Assembly (NCBI RefSeq): GCF_013170805.1
Contig: NZ_CP051293.1
Span: 6,330,001 to 6,394,000 of the forward strand
Origin: Mesorhizobium sp. NZP2077
Lineage (GTDB): Bacteria > Pseudomonadota > Alphaproteobacteria > Rhizobiales > Rhizobiaceae
Reading direction: 5' to 3'
DNA length: 64,000 nt
Shown here: piece by piece, positions 52,881 through 61,093 of the stretch
How positions within the stretch are numbered: position 1 is the first letter of the stretch
How the letters are laid out: each line of letters opens with the position of its first letter
Notes under the pieces: generated by a model
The model's input: the letters and a program-made list of their open reading frames with translations, nothing else
The model's database searches: none
What the model was told of the DNA's origin: nothing
Position numbers and translations under genes: made by a program

Positions 52881-53613
52881 GCGCAATCTAACGCCAAGGT
52901 AGTGTAGGAGCGCGGGGGATGATCCCAAGGGCTTTCACGCTACGGCCCATGCCGGGTTTCTTACGCCAAGTTGACACGAGTTACGCCAAGCTGACCGGAG
53001 CGCTGGCCATTTTTTGCCGCGCCGGCAGACCAATTCCATTTGCTAGTCCCGAGCATTCGGAATTGATCCGTTCAACGCTGATTAGTCCGAGGAGCCTTTT
53101 GCCCTTGGGAGCCCGTACCCGTCTCTCTCAGGCGATGGCAGCTCACGTCACTTGCGCAAGTAGGTGACGGCTGCTCAGGGCCCACTAGCCCACCGCGAAC
53201 GACCCTGAGCCTTTCACGAAGAGGCTGCTCAAGAAGCAGGCCGAAGAACTCTGGAAGCAGACCGTCGCCGCGTCTTGCAGCGATCTCATGGAACGAGAAC
53301 AATCCAAACATCGTTCAATCTCCTGTGGCGTATCGTCGAATCTGGGTTTGCCGGGGCAGGTGGCCACCCTTTTCCTGCCTGGTTCAAATGATTTGCTTGG
53401 TTTCAAACTTGCGCTTTTGGGCTTGGTTCCCCGGCGAACGACCGTCAATTGGTTCTGTCGGCAGCCAGAACCCGTTACGGGCGCTGGAAATTGTCGCCAA
53501 GAACCCAGCGCACGACAGGGGGCAAACGTCAGGCATACGTGGTGAGGCCGAACAAGCGAGGTTTAGCACTCGCAGATTTCACTCGGATATAAACATGATG
53601 AACCGTTGGGTTA
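52881..53613. other. Region without a supported gene before the IS630 element
   Basis: About 730 bp. At 52961-53000 a 20-bp unit is repeated in tandem with three differences (TTACGCCAAGTTGACACGAG then TTACGCCAAGCTGACCGGAG). The rest has only short frames without motifs. It may be transposon debris. Confidence 0.45.
52961..53000. repeat. Two 20-bp tandem repeats
   Basis: TTACGCCAAGTTGACACGAG (52961-52980) and TTACGCCAAGCTGACCGGAG (52981-53000) differ at three positions. Sequences of this kind with TGAC are often seen at ends of IS21-like elements, so an old transposon end is possible. Confidence 0.4.
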
Positions 53614-53622
53614 TACCAAGAG

Positions 53623-54165
53623 TCATGGGGTTTGACCGACATGGGCCCATTGGCGCATCCCGATTGATGTGATGGTCTCGGAATCTGCGAGGAGTTTCTG
53701 CCAGGCGTCGCAGGCCGCATCGATGATATCGTCATAGCTGTCGAAGACACGGTTGGAGAGCCAGTTCTGGCGCATATACTGCCAGACGTTCTCGACCGGG
53801 TTCAGCTCCGGCGCGCGCGACGGCAGGAAGATCGGGGTGATGTTGTCCGGTATGCTGAGGTTTGCGGTGGTGTGCCATCCGGCGCGATCCATGACGAGTA
53901 CGGCATGGGCGCCCTTTTCGACATGGCGGCTGATCTCGTTGATATGGAGTTGCATGGCCTCGGTATCGGCAAACGGCAGTGCGAGAGCCGCCCCGGTACC
54001 ACGTGCTGGGCAGATGGCGCCGAACAGGTAGGCGCTCTTGTAGCGCTGGTCGGCCGGCTGTCGCGGCCGCGTGCCGCGTCTGGCCCACTGCCGTACAATC
54101 CCGTTCTTCTGGCCGATCCTTGCTTCGTCCTGGAACCAGATCTCCACCTTCGTGCGCGGCGGCAA
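53623..54165 (-). CDS. IS630 transposase, DDE catalytic part (second frame)
   Basis: This frame encodes the DDE domain with its three acidic motifs: EIWFQDEARIGQK, LVMDRAGWHTTANL and LNPVENVWQYMR. Alone it would be 180 residues and lack the DNA-binding part. It is open upstream to the A7 run at 54200-54206, where a -1 shift from the first frame enters it as KKNWPRTLKAHLCDLPPRTK. The fused protein is 356 residues, the usual length for the family. Confidence 0.85.
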   Translation of the reverse strand: MPPRTKVEIWFQDEARIGQKNGIVRQWARRGTRPRQPADQRYKSAYLFGAICPARGTGAALALPFADTEAMQLHINEISRHVEKGAHAVLVMDRAGWHTTANLSIPDNITPIFLPSRAPELNPVENVWQYMRQNWLSNRVFDSYDDIIDAACDAWQKLLADSETITSIGMRQWAHVGQTP

Positions 54166-54182
54166 GTCGCAAAGATGCGCCT

Positions 54183-54692
54183 TCAGCGTGCGAGGCCAGT
54201 TTTTTTGAATTCCTCGATGATATGGGCATCCTGCGCCGGATGACGCGGTCGCACACTCATGTGGGAGAAGCCGAGCTTGTGCAGCAGCTTCCCGACATAG
54301 CGCGCGTCATAATCAATGCCGAAGCGGTCCTTGATGGCTTTCTTCAGGTCGATCCGCCGCCAGCGAACGACGCCATCGACGGCACGATCCGGGCCCTTCT
54401 CCACAAGCGCGGCCAGTTCGGCCTGCTGCTCATGCGACAGCCGGGACGCTGGTCCCGGCGCCCATTGGTCCACAAGACCATCGGGGCCGGCCGTGTTGAA
54501 CCGATGCACCCAGTCGCGTAGCGTCTGGCGATCCATCCCGCCGATCCGGGCCGCATCGGCCCGGCTCATGCCGTCCAGAACCGCTGCGATCGACAACAGC
54601 CGGCTGCTCTGGCGCACATCCTTTGAGTTCCGGGCAAGACGGCGAAGCTCCCCCGCCGAAAAGTTCGTCCGCAACTTCACCGCTGATCCCAT
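54183..54692 (-). CDS. IS630 transposase, helix-turn-helix part (first frame)
   Basis: The 169-residue frame starts MGSAVKLRTNFSAGELRRLA and carries two HTH domains (AAVLDGMSRADAARIGGMDR with QTLRDWVHRFN, and DLKKAIKDRFGIDYDARYVG). It ends 7 codons after the AAA AAA pair of the slippery run. Frameshifting by -1 on A7 is known to produce the full transposase in several IS families. Confidence 0.85.
   Translation of the reverse strand: MGSAVKLRTNFSAGELRRLARNSKDVRQSSRLLSIAAVLDGMSRADAARIGGMDRQTLRDWVHRFNTAGPDGLVDQWAPGPASRLSHEQQAELAALVEKGPDRAVDGVVRWRRIDLKKAIKDRFGIDYDARYVGKLLHKLGFSHMSVRPRHPAQDAHIIEEFKKTGLAR
54200..54206 (-). promoter_or_regulatory. A7 slippery run for -1 frameshifting in the IS630 transposase
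   Basis: The minus strand reads TTC AAA AAA ACT; a -1 slip re-reads AAC TGG CCT and continues into the DDE frame without a stop. The family sequence is continuous only in the shifted reading. Confidence 0.8.
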
Positions 54693-54776
54693 CGCCGAAT
54701 CTCCTTCGGCAATAGGGAATCACGGCGCGCAAATCGGCCAAAATCACAAAAGAGTCAGCAGCCAAGACCGTTGGTA

Positions 54777-55083
54777 TTAGGCCGCAAGACCGATGACATA
54801 TTGACTTCGGAACCCAAGAGGATCTCAAAACCACTGCTTCGGCTTATGCTCTTGCTTCTCGACCTAGCGCATCATTTCGAGTTGGGAACCAACCTCCCCT
54901 CATGCTGGCTGTCTCGAATTTTAAGGCTGCGCAAAACTGATGCTGCCTTGGTCGTGTATCCGCATCCGCCATTCCATGTCGAGGCCCGGTCTGCTGAGCG
55001 GCGAACTGCTGACCAAGGCCTGGGCGGCGGATTAATCCGCGGCCGGGCGGCAGGTTCCCTTCGCCTTGGAATTCTATCGCGTT
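54777..55083. other. Intergenic region, no supported gene
   Basis: About 307 bp between the IS630 right end and the Nramp-like gene stop. Only short frames and no motif. Confidence 0.4.
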
Positions 55084-56376
55084 CTATTTCCAGAAAAGCT
55101 GGACGATCATCACAAGAGCAGCGAATGCCATGACGGCCGTCGCAACCCAGCCGATGATCCTCATCCCCAAGGGCACCTTCGCCTTGCCCATGATGTCCCG
55201 GCGCGCCGTCATCAGCATCATTACCGCCATGACCGGGACGGCCACCACACCGTTGACCACCGCGCTCCAGTAGAGGGCCTTGATCGGATTGACAGGCGTG
55301 AAGTTCAGACATGCGCCGAGAAGCGTTGCGATCGCGATAGTCACATAGAACGCTTTGGCCTCAAGTGGTTTCCGGTCGAGGCCGGTTGGCCATTTGCGCG
55401 CTTCTCCCATGGCATACCCCGCAGATCCTGCGAGGACCGGGATTGCCAGCAGGCCGGTCCCGATCACGCCCACCGCAAAGATCCCGAACGCGAACGCGCC
55501 TGCCACGGGCTTGAGCGCCTCCGCAGCCTGGCTGGTCGATTGGATGTCAGTGGCCCCGCTGGCATGCAGCGTCGCACCGGCGGTTATCATGATCGCCAAG
55601 GCCACGAGATTAGAGAACGCCATGCCTATATATGTATCGAGCCGGATGCGCTCGATCGCGCTCTTGGCCTGCTCCGGCGCTTTCTTGAGCGGCTTCCGCT
55701 CCGGCTTCGCCTTCTGGTCTTCAACCTCCTGCGACGCCTGCCAGAAGAACAGGTAGGGGCTGATGGTGGTGCCCAGGATCGCAACCACGGACGTCCAAAA
55801 GCCTGCGTCGGCAGTCAATTGCGGGATGAACAGACCCCGAGCGACTTCACCCCACGGCACATGCACCACCAGCACCGTGCCAAAATACGCAAGGAGCGAC
55901 AGCGTCAGCCATTTCAGCACCGAGACATAACGGCTGTATTTGAGGAAGACCTGCAGGACGACGGACACAACGCCGAACATGATGACATAGGCGAGATGCG
56001 GTCCGCCAATGATCAGTTTCAGGGCGTCGCCCATGGCGCCCAGGTCGGCGCCGATGTTGATGATGTTGGCGATGAGGAGCAACACGACGACGGACTGCAG
56101 CAGCCAGTTCGGATAATACCGGCGCATGTTCCCCGCGATTCCGTGGCCGGTGGTGCGACCGATCCGGGCGCTGATCTCCTGCACCACTGACATTAGCGGA
56201 TAACTAAACAGCAGCGTCCATGTCAGGCCGAAGCCAAACTGTGCACCGGCCTGGGAATAGGTGGCAATGCCGCTGGGATCGTCGTCGGACGCTCCCGTAA
56301 TCAGGCCAGGTCCAAGGAGGCCAAGAAGCCTCGGCTTTGACGGGCCAACAACCGGATCATTCTTTTGCATTCTCAC
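55084..56376 (-). CDS. Nramp-related divalent metal transporter (non-canonical)
   Basis: The 430-residue product has about eleven membrane helices in the Nramp (LeuT-like) fold. In helix 1 the usual DPGN metal motif is DPSG (GASDDDPSGIATYSQAGAQF). In helix 6 the usual MPH is replaced by ITAGATLH (LVALAIMITAGATLHASGAT). Known Nramp-related proteins with such changes carry other ions such as Mg or Al. The call as Nramp-related is firm; the substrate is not. No EcfG promoter is seen. Confidence 0.88.
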   Translation of the reverse strand: MRMQKNDPVVGPSKPRLLGLLGPGLITGASDDDPSGIATYSQAGAQFGFGLTWTLLFSYPLMSVVQEISARIGRTTGHGIAGNMRRYYPNWLLQSVVVLLLIANIINIGADLGAMGDALKLIIGGPHLAYVIMFGVVSVVLQVFLKYSRYVSVLKWLTLSLLAYFGTVLVVHVPWGEVARGLFIPQLTADAGFWTSVVAILGTTISPYLFFWQASQEVEDQKAKPERKPLKKAPEQAKSAIERIRLDTYIGMAFSNLVALAIMITAGATLHASGATDIQSTSQAAEALKPVAGAFAFGIFAVGVIGTGLLAIPVLAGSAGYAMGEARKWPTGLDRKPLEAKAFYVTIAIATLLGACLNFTPVNPIKALYWSAVVNGVVAVPVMAVMMLMTARRDIMGKAKVPLGMRIIGWVATAVMAFAALVMIVQLFWK

Positions 56377-56533
56377 AGCCTCCCTCTGCTCCGAGCGAGG
56401 TAACTTGCAGCCCCGGCAAAAGCTCCGTCATGCTGAAGATTATCGTGCGTTTGCCAGGAGCTGATGCAGGCTGCGCCCTTCCATCGTTTCGCCGGCATCG
56501 AATGTCGAGACTGACGCCTGGCGGTGCTGTCGA

Positions 56534-56558
56534 GGAACAACTCACGGACTCGAAGGTT
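56534..56558 (+). promoter_or_regulatory. EcfG-like promoter, one mismatch
   Basis: GGAAC (56534-56538), 16 bases, GGTT (56555-56558) instead of CGTT. It lies 28 bases before the start of the small gene at 56586. Confidence 0.4.
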
Positions 56559-56585
56559 CTTGCCTGTGTGGTAGGAACCATCGCC

Positions 56586-56765
56586 ATGGCTCACGATAGC
56601 GAAGACCATGCCGGCCCGCAGGCGCTCGACGTGCTGGCGCAATCGGTTGCAAAAGAGACCGGAATCTCGGAAGAGGAGGCTCGCGAACTCATCCGGCTGA
56701 TTGGCACGGATCGCAATTCCCTCCTCCGCGAGGCCCGGCAGCTGCTTCGTCGCCGTCCGCCCTAG
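56586..56765 (+). CDS. Small hypothetical protein (DUF3606-like)
   Basis: The 59-residue product (MAHDSEDHAGPQALDVLAQS, then ETGISEEEARELIRLIGTDR and a basic end RRRPP) resembles the DUF3606 fold, small helical proteins common in Rhizobiales. A longer frame upstream reads through non-coding DNA. The ATG at 56586 gives the domain. Confidence 0.55.
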   Translation: MAHDSEDHAGPQALDVLAQSVAKETGISEEEARELIRLIGTDRNSLLREARQLLRRRPP

Positions 56766-56808
56766 GAAGGACGGGGAATCTCACCATCTATGTGAACGCG
56801 ATAATCCT

Positions 56809-56833
56809 GGAACGAACGGCTAAGGGCTGCGTT
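56809..56833 (+). promoter_or_regulatory. EcfG-type promoter of the PAS-HWE kinase
   Basis: GGAAC (56809-56813), 16 bases and CGTT (56830-56833), a perfect match. The expected transcript start is near 56840, so an ATG at 56839 is too early and the ATG at 56866 is the start. Confidence 0.75.
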
Positions 56834-56865
56834 ATGGTATGTTTTACTTTATCGGGGATCCCCGA

Positions 56866-58659
56866 ATGAATGAATTACCGCAGGCGAACGTTGTCGCCTT
56901 CAATAACCCGGGAATGTCCGCAGAGGATAACCTCGATTTCGATTATCAGGATTTTTTCGAGAACGGGTCCGTCGCCCTCCATCTAGTAAGTGCCGATGGC
57001 GTTATCCTGCATGCAAACAAGGCCGAGTTGGATCTGCTTGGCTATGCTGCGGAGGATTATGTCGGTCGCCACATCGCCGACTTCTATCCCGACCGGGACA
57101 TGATCGATGACATTTTAAGCCGGCTCAGCCGGGGCGAAAAGATCGCGCGATATCCGGCACGACTGAGGGCCGGGGACGGATCGATCAAGCATGTTGAAAT
57201 CACGTCGAGCGGCCATTTCAAGGATGGGAAGCTGATCAACACGAGATGCTTCACAGTCGATGTCAGCGATCTTGAGCGGACGCGCACGAAGCTTAGGCGG
57301 CAAGACAGCACCTATCATCAGATTCTCGATGGCCTTCCGGTCGCCATCTACACGACTGACCAGGATGGCACCATTACCTATTACAATCGCGCTGCCGCCG
57401 ATCTGGCTGGGCGGGAACCTATCGTCGGAAAGGACAAATGGTGCGTGACGTTCAAGCTGTTCACGGCCGACCGCAAGGAACTTCCGCATGACGAGTGCCC
57501 TATGGCCATTGCGCTCAAGGAAAACCGGCCCGTCCGCAACAAGCAAGCTATTGCGCAACGTCCGGACGGATCCTTCTTCCCGCTCCTCCCCCACCCCACG
57601 CCGCTGCTGGATGAGCACGGCAATCTCATGGGTGCCGTGAACATGCTGCTCGACTTGACGGATCGCCAGCGTGCCGAGGAGGCCAGCCAGCATCTATCAG
57701 CGATTGTAGAATCCTCTTTCGACGCAATCGTCAGCAAGGATCTCAACGCCATCATCAAGAGCTGGAATCACGCCGCGGAACGTCTCTTCGGCTACACCGC
57801 CGAAGAAGCGATCGGCAAGTCGGTGACGATGTTGATCCCTGATGACCATCAGGACGAAGAACCCCGCATTCTTGAACGCATTCGCCGCGGTGAGCGAGTC
57901 GAAACGCTCGAAACTGTTCGTCGGCGCAAGGACAGCAGCCTGGTTCCAGTTTCGTTGACGATATCGCCTGTGCGTAACGCAACAGGGCAGATCGTCGGCG
58001 CATCAAAGATTGCGCGAGACATCACATCGGCAAGGGAAAACGAGCAATGCATCCGCATGCTCATGCGCGAGGTCAATCATCGGGTGAAGAACCAATACTC
58101 GGTCATCCTTTCGATGATCCGGGAGACCAACAAGCGGTCGGAGACGCCGAAGCAGTTTGAAACGCAGGTGCGCGAGCGCATCATGGCGCTTTCGCGATCC
58201 CACGACCTCCTTGTGTCGGCCGACTGGAAGGGAGCCACGATCAGCGACCTTTTGGCGGCCCAGGTTCAGCCGTTCCCACGGGGCGATGTTATCGGTACGT
58301 CGGGCCCCTCCTTGGTGCTTAGTCCCAATGCGGTCCAGTATCTTGGGATTGCCTTCCACGAACTCGCGACCAACTCGGCGAAATATGGCGTCCTCTCAGG
58401 CGATGACGGGCAGATTTCAGTCACTTGGACCATCACCGGTTCCGGAGCATCGCGGCTCTTTCGCCTTACCTGGTCTGAAACGGATGGGCCGCAGGTCCAA
58501 ACTATCGGAGAGGGCGGCTTTGGGACCGTGGTCCTGCAACGGGTTGCACCCGCGGCCGTTGGTGGGCAGGGACATCTTGAATATGGCCCGCATGGGGTCA
58601 CATGGAGCCTGGAAGCGCCGTTGGCCGGCGTGGACGGTTCTGTTGCAAATCAGACCTAG
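56866..58659 (+). CDS. PAS-domain HWE-family sensor histidine kinase
   Basis: The 597-residue product has three PAS domains (about residues 25-150, 155-280 and 285-405; for example YHQILDGLPVAIYTTDQDGT and SIVESSFDAIVSK-like text) and a C-terminal HWE/HisKA_2 kinase domain with the phospho-histidine in REVNHRVKNQYSVIL near residue 405, LGIAFHELATNSAKYG and a glycine-rich GEGGFGTVVLQRVAPAAVGG. No membrane segment is seen. HWE kinases in Alphaproteobacteria commonly phosphorylate PhyR and so release EcfG. Here the gene itself has a perfect EcfG promoter. Confidence 0.92.
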   Translation: MNELPQANVVAFNNPGMSAEDNLDFDYQDFFENGSVALHLVSADGVILHANKAELDLLGYAAEDYVGRHIADFYPDRDMIDDILSRLSRGEKIARYPARLRAGDGSIKHVEITSSGHFKDGKLINTRCFTVDVSDLERTRTKLRRQDSTYHQILDGLPVAIYTTDQDGTITYYNRAAADLAGREPIVGKDKWCVTFKLFTADRKELPHDECPMAIALKENRPVRNKQAIAQRPDGSFFPLLPHPTPLLDEHGNLMGAVNMLLDLTDRQRAEEASQHLSAIVESSFDAIVSKDLNAIIKSWNHAAERLFGYTAEEAIGKSVTMLIPDDHQDEEPRILERIRRGERVETLETVRRRKDSSLVPVSLTISPVRNATGQIVGASKIARDITSARENEQCIRMLMREVNHRVKNQYSVILSMIRETNKRSETPKQFETQVRERIMALSRSHDLLVSADWKGATISDLLAAQVQPFPRGDVIGTSGPSLVLSPNAVQYLGIAFHELATNSAKYGVLSGDDGQISVTWTITGSGASRLFRLTWSETDGPQVQTIGEGGFGTVVLQRVAPAAVGGQGHLEYGPHGVTWSLEAPLAGVDGSVANQT

Positions 58660-58879
58660 AAGCGCCAGGTAGCTTGGCCGACGGGCTTGCATGCAGACCT
58701 CAATTGATGTCTGGCGACTTCACTCTGGCAGAGCGCTGGTCGCCTTCCATCCCCATAGGATCTTCACGCAAAGCAGACGGTCGCTTGTAGAGCGCCGACG
58801 CAGATAACCCGACACGCCGCCGCGAACCGAAGCGGACTCGTCAATTTTCATGCCAAATTTGGGGCATTATCTGAAGGGA

Positions 58880-59881
58880 TCAACGCGCAATAACCGAGAC
58901 GCAGTCACCGGCCTTAATCAGCCCCGGAAAGTGCCGTGCCGCCAGCATGCCGGACATTTTCGCCTTGATTTCCTGCGGAGCGATGCCGGTGCGGCCGGTA
59001 GAGTGGATGCGCGCCAGCACCGCCCCATCTTCGACAGGCTCGCCGAGATCGACCATGGTTTCGATAATCCCGTCATCCTCGGCGAAGGAGAAGCAATCGC
59101 CCGACGGCATGTCGAGCCATTGGGTCGTGCCCGTCTCGACAGCGCCCTCAACTATACCGGAATGACGCAGCACATTGAGGATGCCGCGCCGCGCGATCCG
59201 GACCGTTTGTGCACGCGAGGTGCCGCCGCCGCCAAGCTCGGTGCTGACGAAGACTTTGCCCATTTCCTCCGCCGCCGTATCGTACATGCCGACGGAGTCA
59301 ATCTCGATCATGCGCATCGAGAACGGTGCCGAGAAGGCCGCGACCGCATCAAAGGCTTTCTGCTCCTGTACCTTGTCGGGCAAAGTGTGGGCGGCGCAGA
59401 ACGGCACGAAGTCCAGCGTCTTCCCGCCGGAGTGAAAGTCGAAGACGATGTCGGCGCGGGGCAGCAATTCACGCTGGAAATAATCGGCGATCTTTTCGGT
59501 CACGGTGCCGTCGGGACGGCCCGGAAAGCTGCGGTTCATGTTGCCCTTGTCGATCGGCGAGGTGCGCGTGCCGGCGCGGAACGCCGGATAGTTCATCGCC
59601 GGCACGATGATTACAGTGCCGCTGACGTCCTTTGGGTCGAGCGTGCGGGCAAGATCGTAGAGCGCCAGTGGGCCCTCATACTCGTCGCCATGGTTGCCGC
59701 CGGAAAGCAGCGCCGTCTGTCCGTTGCCGTTGCGGATGACACAGATCGGGATCATCACCGAGCCCCAGGCGGAGTCGTTGCGGCTGTGGGGCAGGCGCAG
59801 GAAGCCGTGCTGGACGCCATCACGATCGAAATCGACGGTCGGCGCGATCGGCGACGGGCGGAGGCTGGACACCGGGTTCAA
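58880..59881 (-). CDS. doeB: N-alpha-acetyl-L-2,4-diaminobutyrate deacetylase (DoeB/EutE)
   Basis: This 333-residue enzyme of the succinylglutamate desuccinylase/aspartoacylase family removes acetate from N-alpha-acetyl-diaminobutyrate in ectoine degradation. Zinc motifs are present: LSGGNHGDEYEGPLALYDLA and FDFHSGGKTLDF. The conserved RSFPGRPDGTVTEKIADYF is also seen. The first start in frame, TTG 59881, overlaps the doeA stop (TTGA); a GTG three codons later is possible. It is the last gene of the eut operon. Confidence 0.92.
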   Translation of the reverse strand: MNPVSSLRPSPIAPTVDFDRDGVQHGFLRLPHSRNDSAWGSVMIPICVIRNGNGQTALLSGGNHGDEYEGPLALYDLARTLDPKDVSGTVIIVPAMNYPAFRAGTRTSPIDKGNMNRSFPGRPDGTVTEKIADYFQRELLPRADIVFDFHSGGKTLDFVPFCAAHTLPDKVQEQKAFDAVAAFSAPFSMRMIEIDSVGMYDTAAEEMGKVFVSTELGGGGTSRAQTVRIARRGILNVLRHSGIVEGAVETGTTQWLDMPSGDCFSFAEDDGIIETMVDLGEPVEDGAVLARIHSTGRTGIAPQEIKAKMSGMLAARHFPGLIKAGDCVSVIAR

Positions 59882-61056
59882 TTCTTCACCACCAGTTTAC
59901 GCGGCACATTGGCCAGGCACTCTACACCGGTTTCGGTGATCAGGATGGACTCCGTGATCTCCAGTCCCATCGTCTCCAGCCACAGGCCGGTCATGAAATG
60001 GAAGGTCATGCCGGGCTTGAGTTCGGTGCGGTCGCCGGGACGCAGGCTCATCGTGCGCTCGCCCCAGTCCGGCGGATAGGACAGGCCGATCGAATAGCCG
60101 GTGCGGTTGTCCTTGACGATGCCGAATTTCTTCAAGACAGCAAAGAAAGCATTGGCGATGTCCTCGCAGGCATTGCCGGGCTTTGCCGCCGCAAGCCCCG
60201 CCTCCATGCCTTCCAGCGTTGCCTTCTCGGCATCGAGGAATTCCTGCGTCGGCTTGCCGAGGAAGACGGTGCGCGAGAGCGGGCAATGGTACCTGTTGTA
60301 GCAGCCGGCGATCTCGAAGAAGGTGCCCTCGCCTGACTTCATCGGCTGGTCGTCCCACGTCAGATGTGGCGCTGAAGCGTCGACGCCCGACGGCAGCAAC
60401 GGCACGATTGCCGGATAATCGCCGCCGATGCCATCGACGCCGCGCGTGCCGGCGTCATAGATCTCGGCGACGAGATCGCACTTGCGCATGCCGACTTCGA
60501 TCTTGTCGACGATGCGCTGATGCATGGCTTCGACGATACGAGCGGCCTTGCGCATATAGTCGATTTCGGTCGGGCTCTTCACGGCACGCTGCCAGTTGAC
60601 CAGGGCGGTTGCATCGACAAAGCGGGCGTTGGGCAGGTGTTTCTTCAGCGAGGTGAAGGCTGCGGCCGAGAACCAGTAATTGTCCATTTCGACGCCGATG
60701 GTGAGCTTGCCCCAGCCGCGATCGGCAAGCACGCTGGACAAGAAATCCATCGGATGGCGCTCGGTCGACTGCACGTAGTGGTCGGCATAGCCGACGATGT
60801 TGTCGTGCGCGAGATAGGCGGTGCGCTTGGCGCCGTTGGCGTCCTGGCCGCGGCCATACCAGACCGGTTCGCCCGTTGGCGGCACGATGACCGCCTGGTG
60901 GACGTAGAACGACCAGCCGTCATAGCCGGTCAGCCAAGCCATGTTGGAAGGATCGCTGACGATCAAGACATCGACACCCTTGGCTTCCATGGCCTTGCGT
61001 GTTTTGGCCAGGCGCTCGGAAAATTCGCGCCGCGAGAATTTCAGGTTTGGCTGCAT
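59878..61056 (-). CDS. doeA: Ectoine hydrolase (DoeA/EutD), M24 peptidase family
   Basis: The 392-residue product opens the ectoine ring to N-acetyl-diaminobutyrate. It has the creatinase N-terminal domain (FSERLAKTRKAMEAKGVDVL, NMAWLTGYDGWSFYVHQ) and the pita-bread domain (RIVEAMHQRIVDKIEVGMRK, EGTFFEIAGCYNRYHCPLSR, PGMTFHFMTGLWLE). The frame is open 33 codons further upstream over the eutC end, but the ATG at 61056 gives the family start MQPNLKFSRREF. It lies 37 bases after eutC. Confidence 0.95.
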   Translation of the reverse strand: MQPNLKFSRREFSERLAKTRKAMEAKGVDVLIVSDPSNMAWLTGYDGWSFYVHQAVIVPPTGEPVWYGRGQDANGAKRTAYLAHDNIVGYADHYVQSTERHPMDFLSSVLADRGWGKLTIGVEMDNYWFSAAAFTSLKKHLPNARFVDATALVNWQRAVKSPTEIDYMRKAARIVEAMHQRIVDKIEVGMRKCDLVAEIYDAGTRGVDGIGGDYPAIVPLLPSGVDASAPHLTWDDQPMKSGEGTFFEIAGCYNRYHCPLSRTVFLGKPTQEFLDAEKATLEGMEAGLAAAKPGNACEDIANAFFAVLKKFGIVKDNRTGYSIGLSYPPDWGERTMSLRPGDRTELKPGMTFHFMTGLWLETMGLEITESILITETGVECLANVPRKLVVKN

Positions 61057-61093
61057 TTTGTTGGTCCTCGTTTGTTGGGCCTCGCGGCCAGCA

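Larger units (their letters stand above)
53616..54774 (-). mobile_element. IS630-family insertion sequence
   Basis: The element is about 1.16 kb. Imperfect terminal repeats start CCAAGAGTCATGG on the left and (inverted) CCAACGGTCTTGG on the right. Each is bordered by TA (53614-53615 and 54775-54776), the target duplicated by IS630 elements. It holds two overlapping frames joined by a -1 frameshift on an A7 run. The ends look intact, so it may be functional. Confidence 0.82.
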
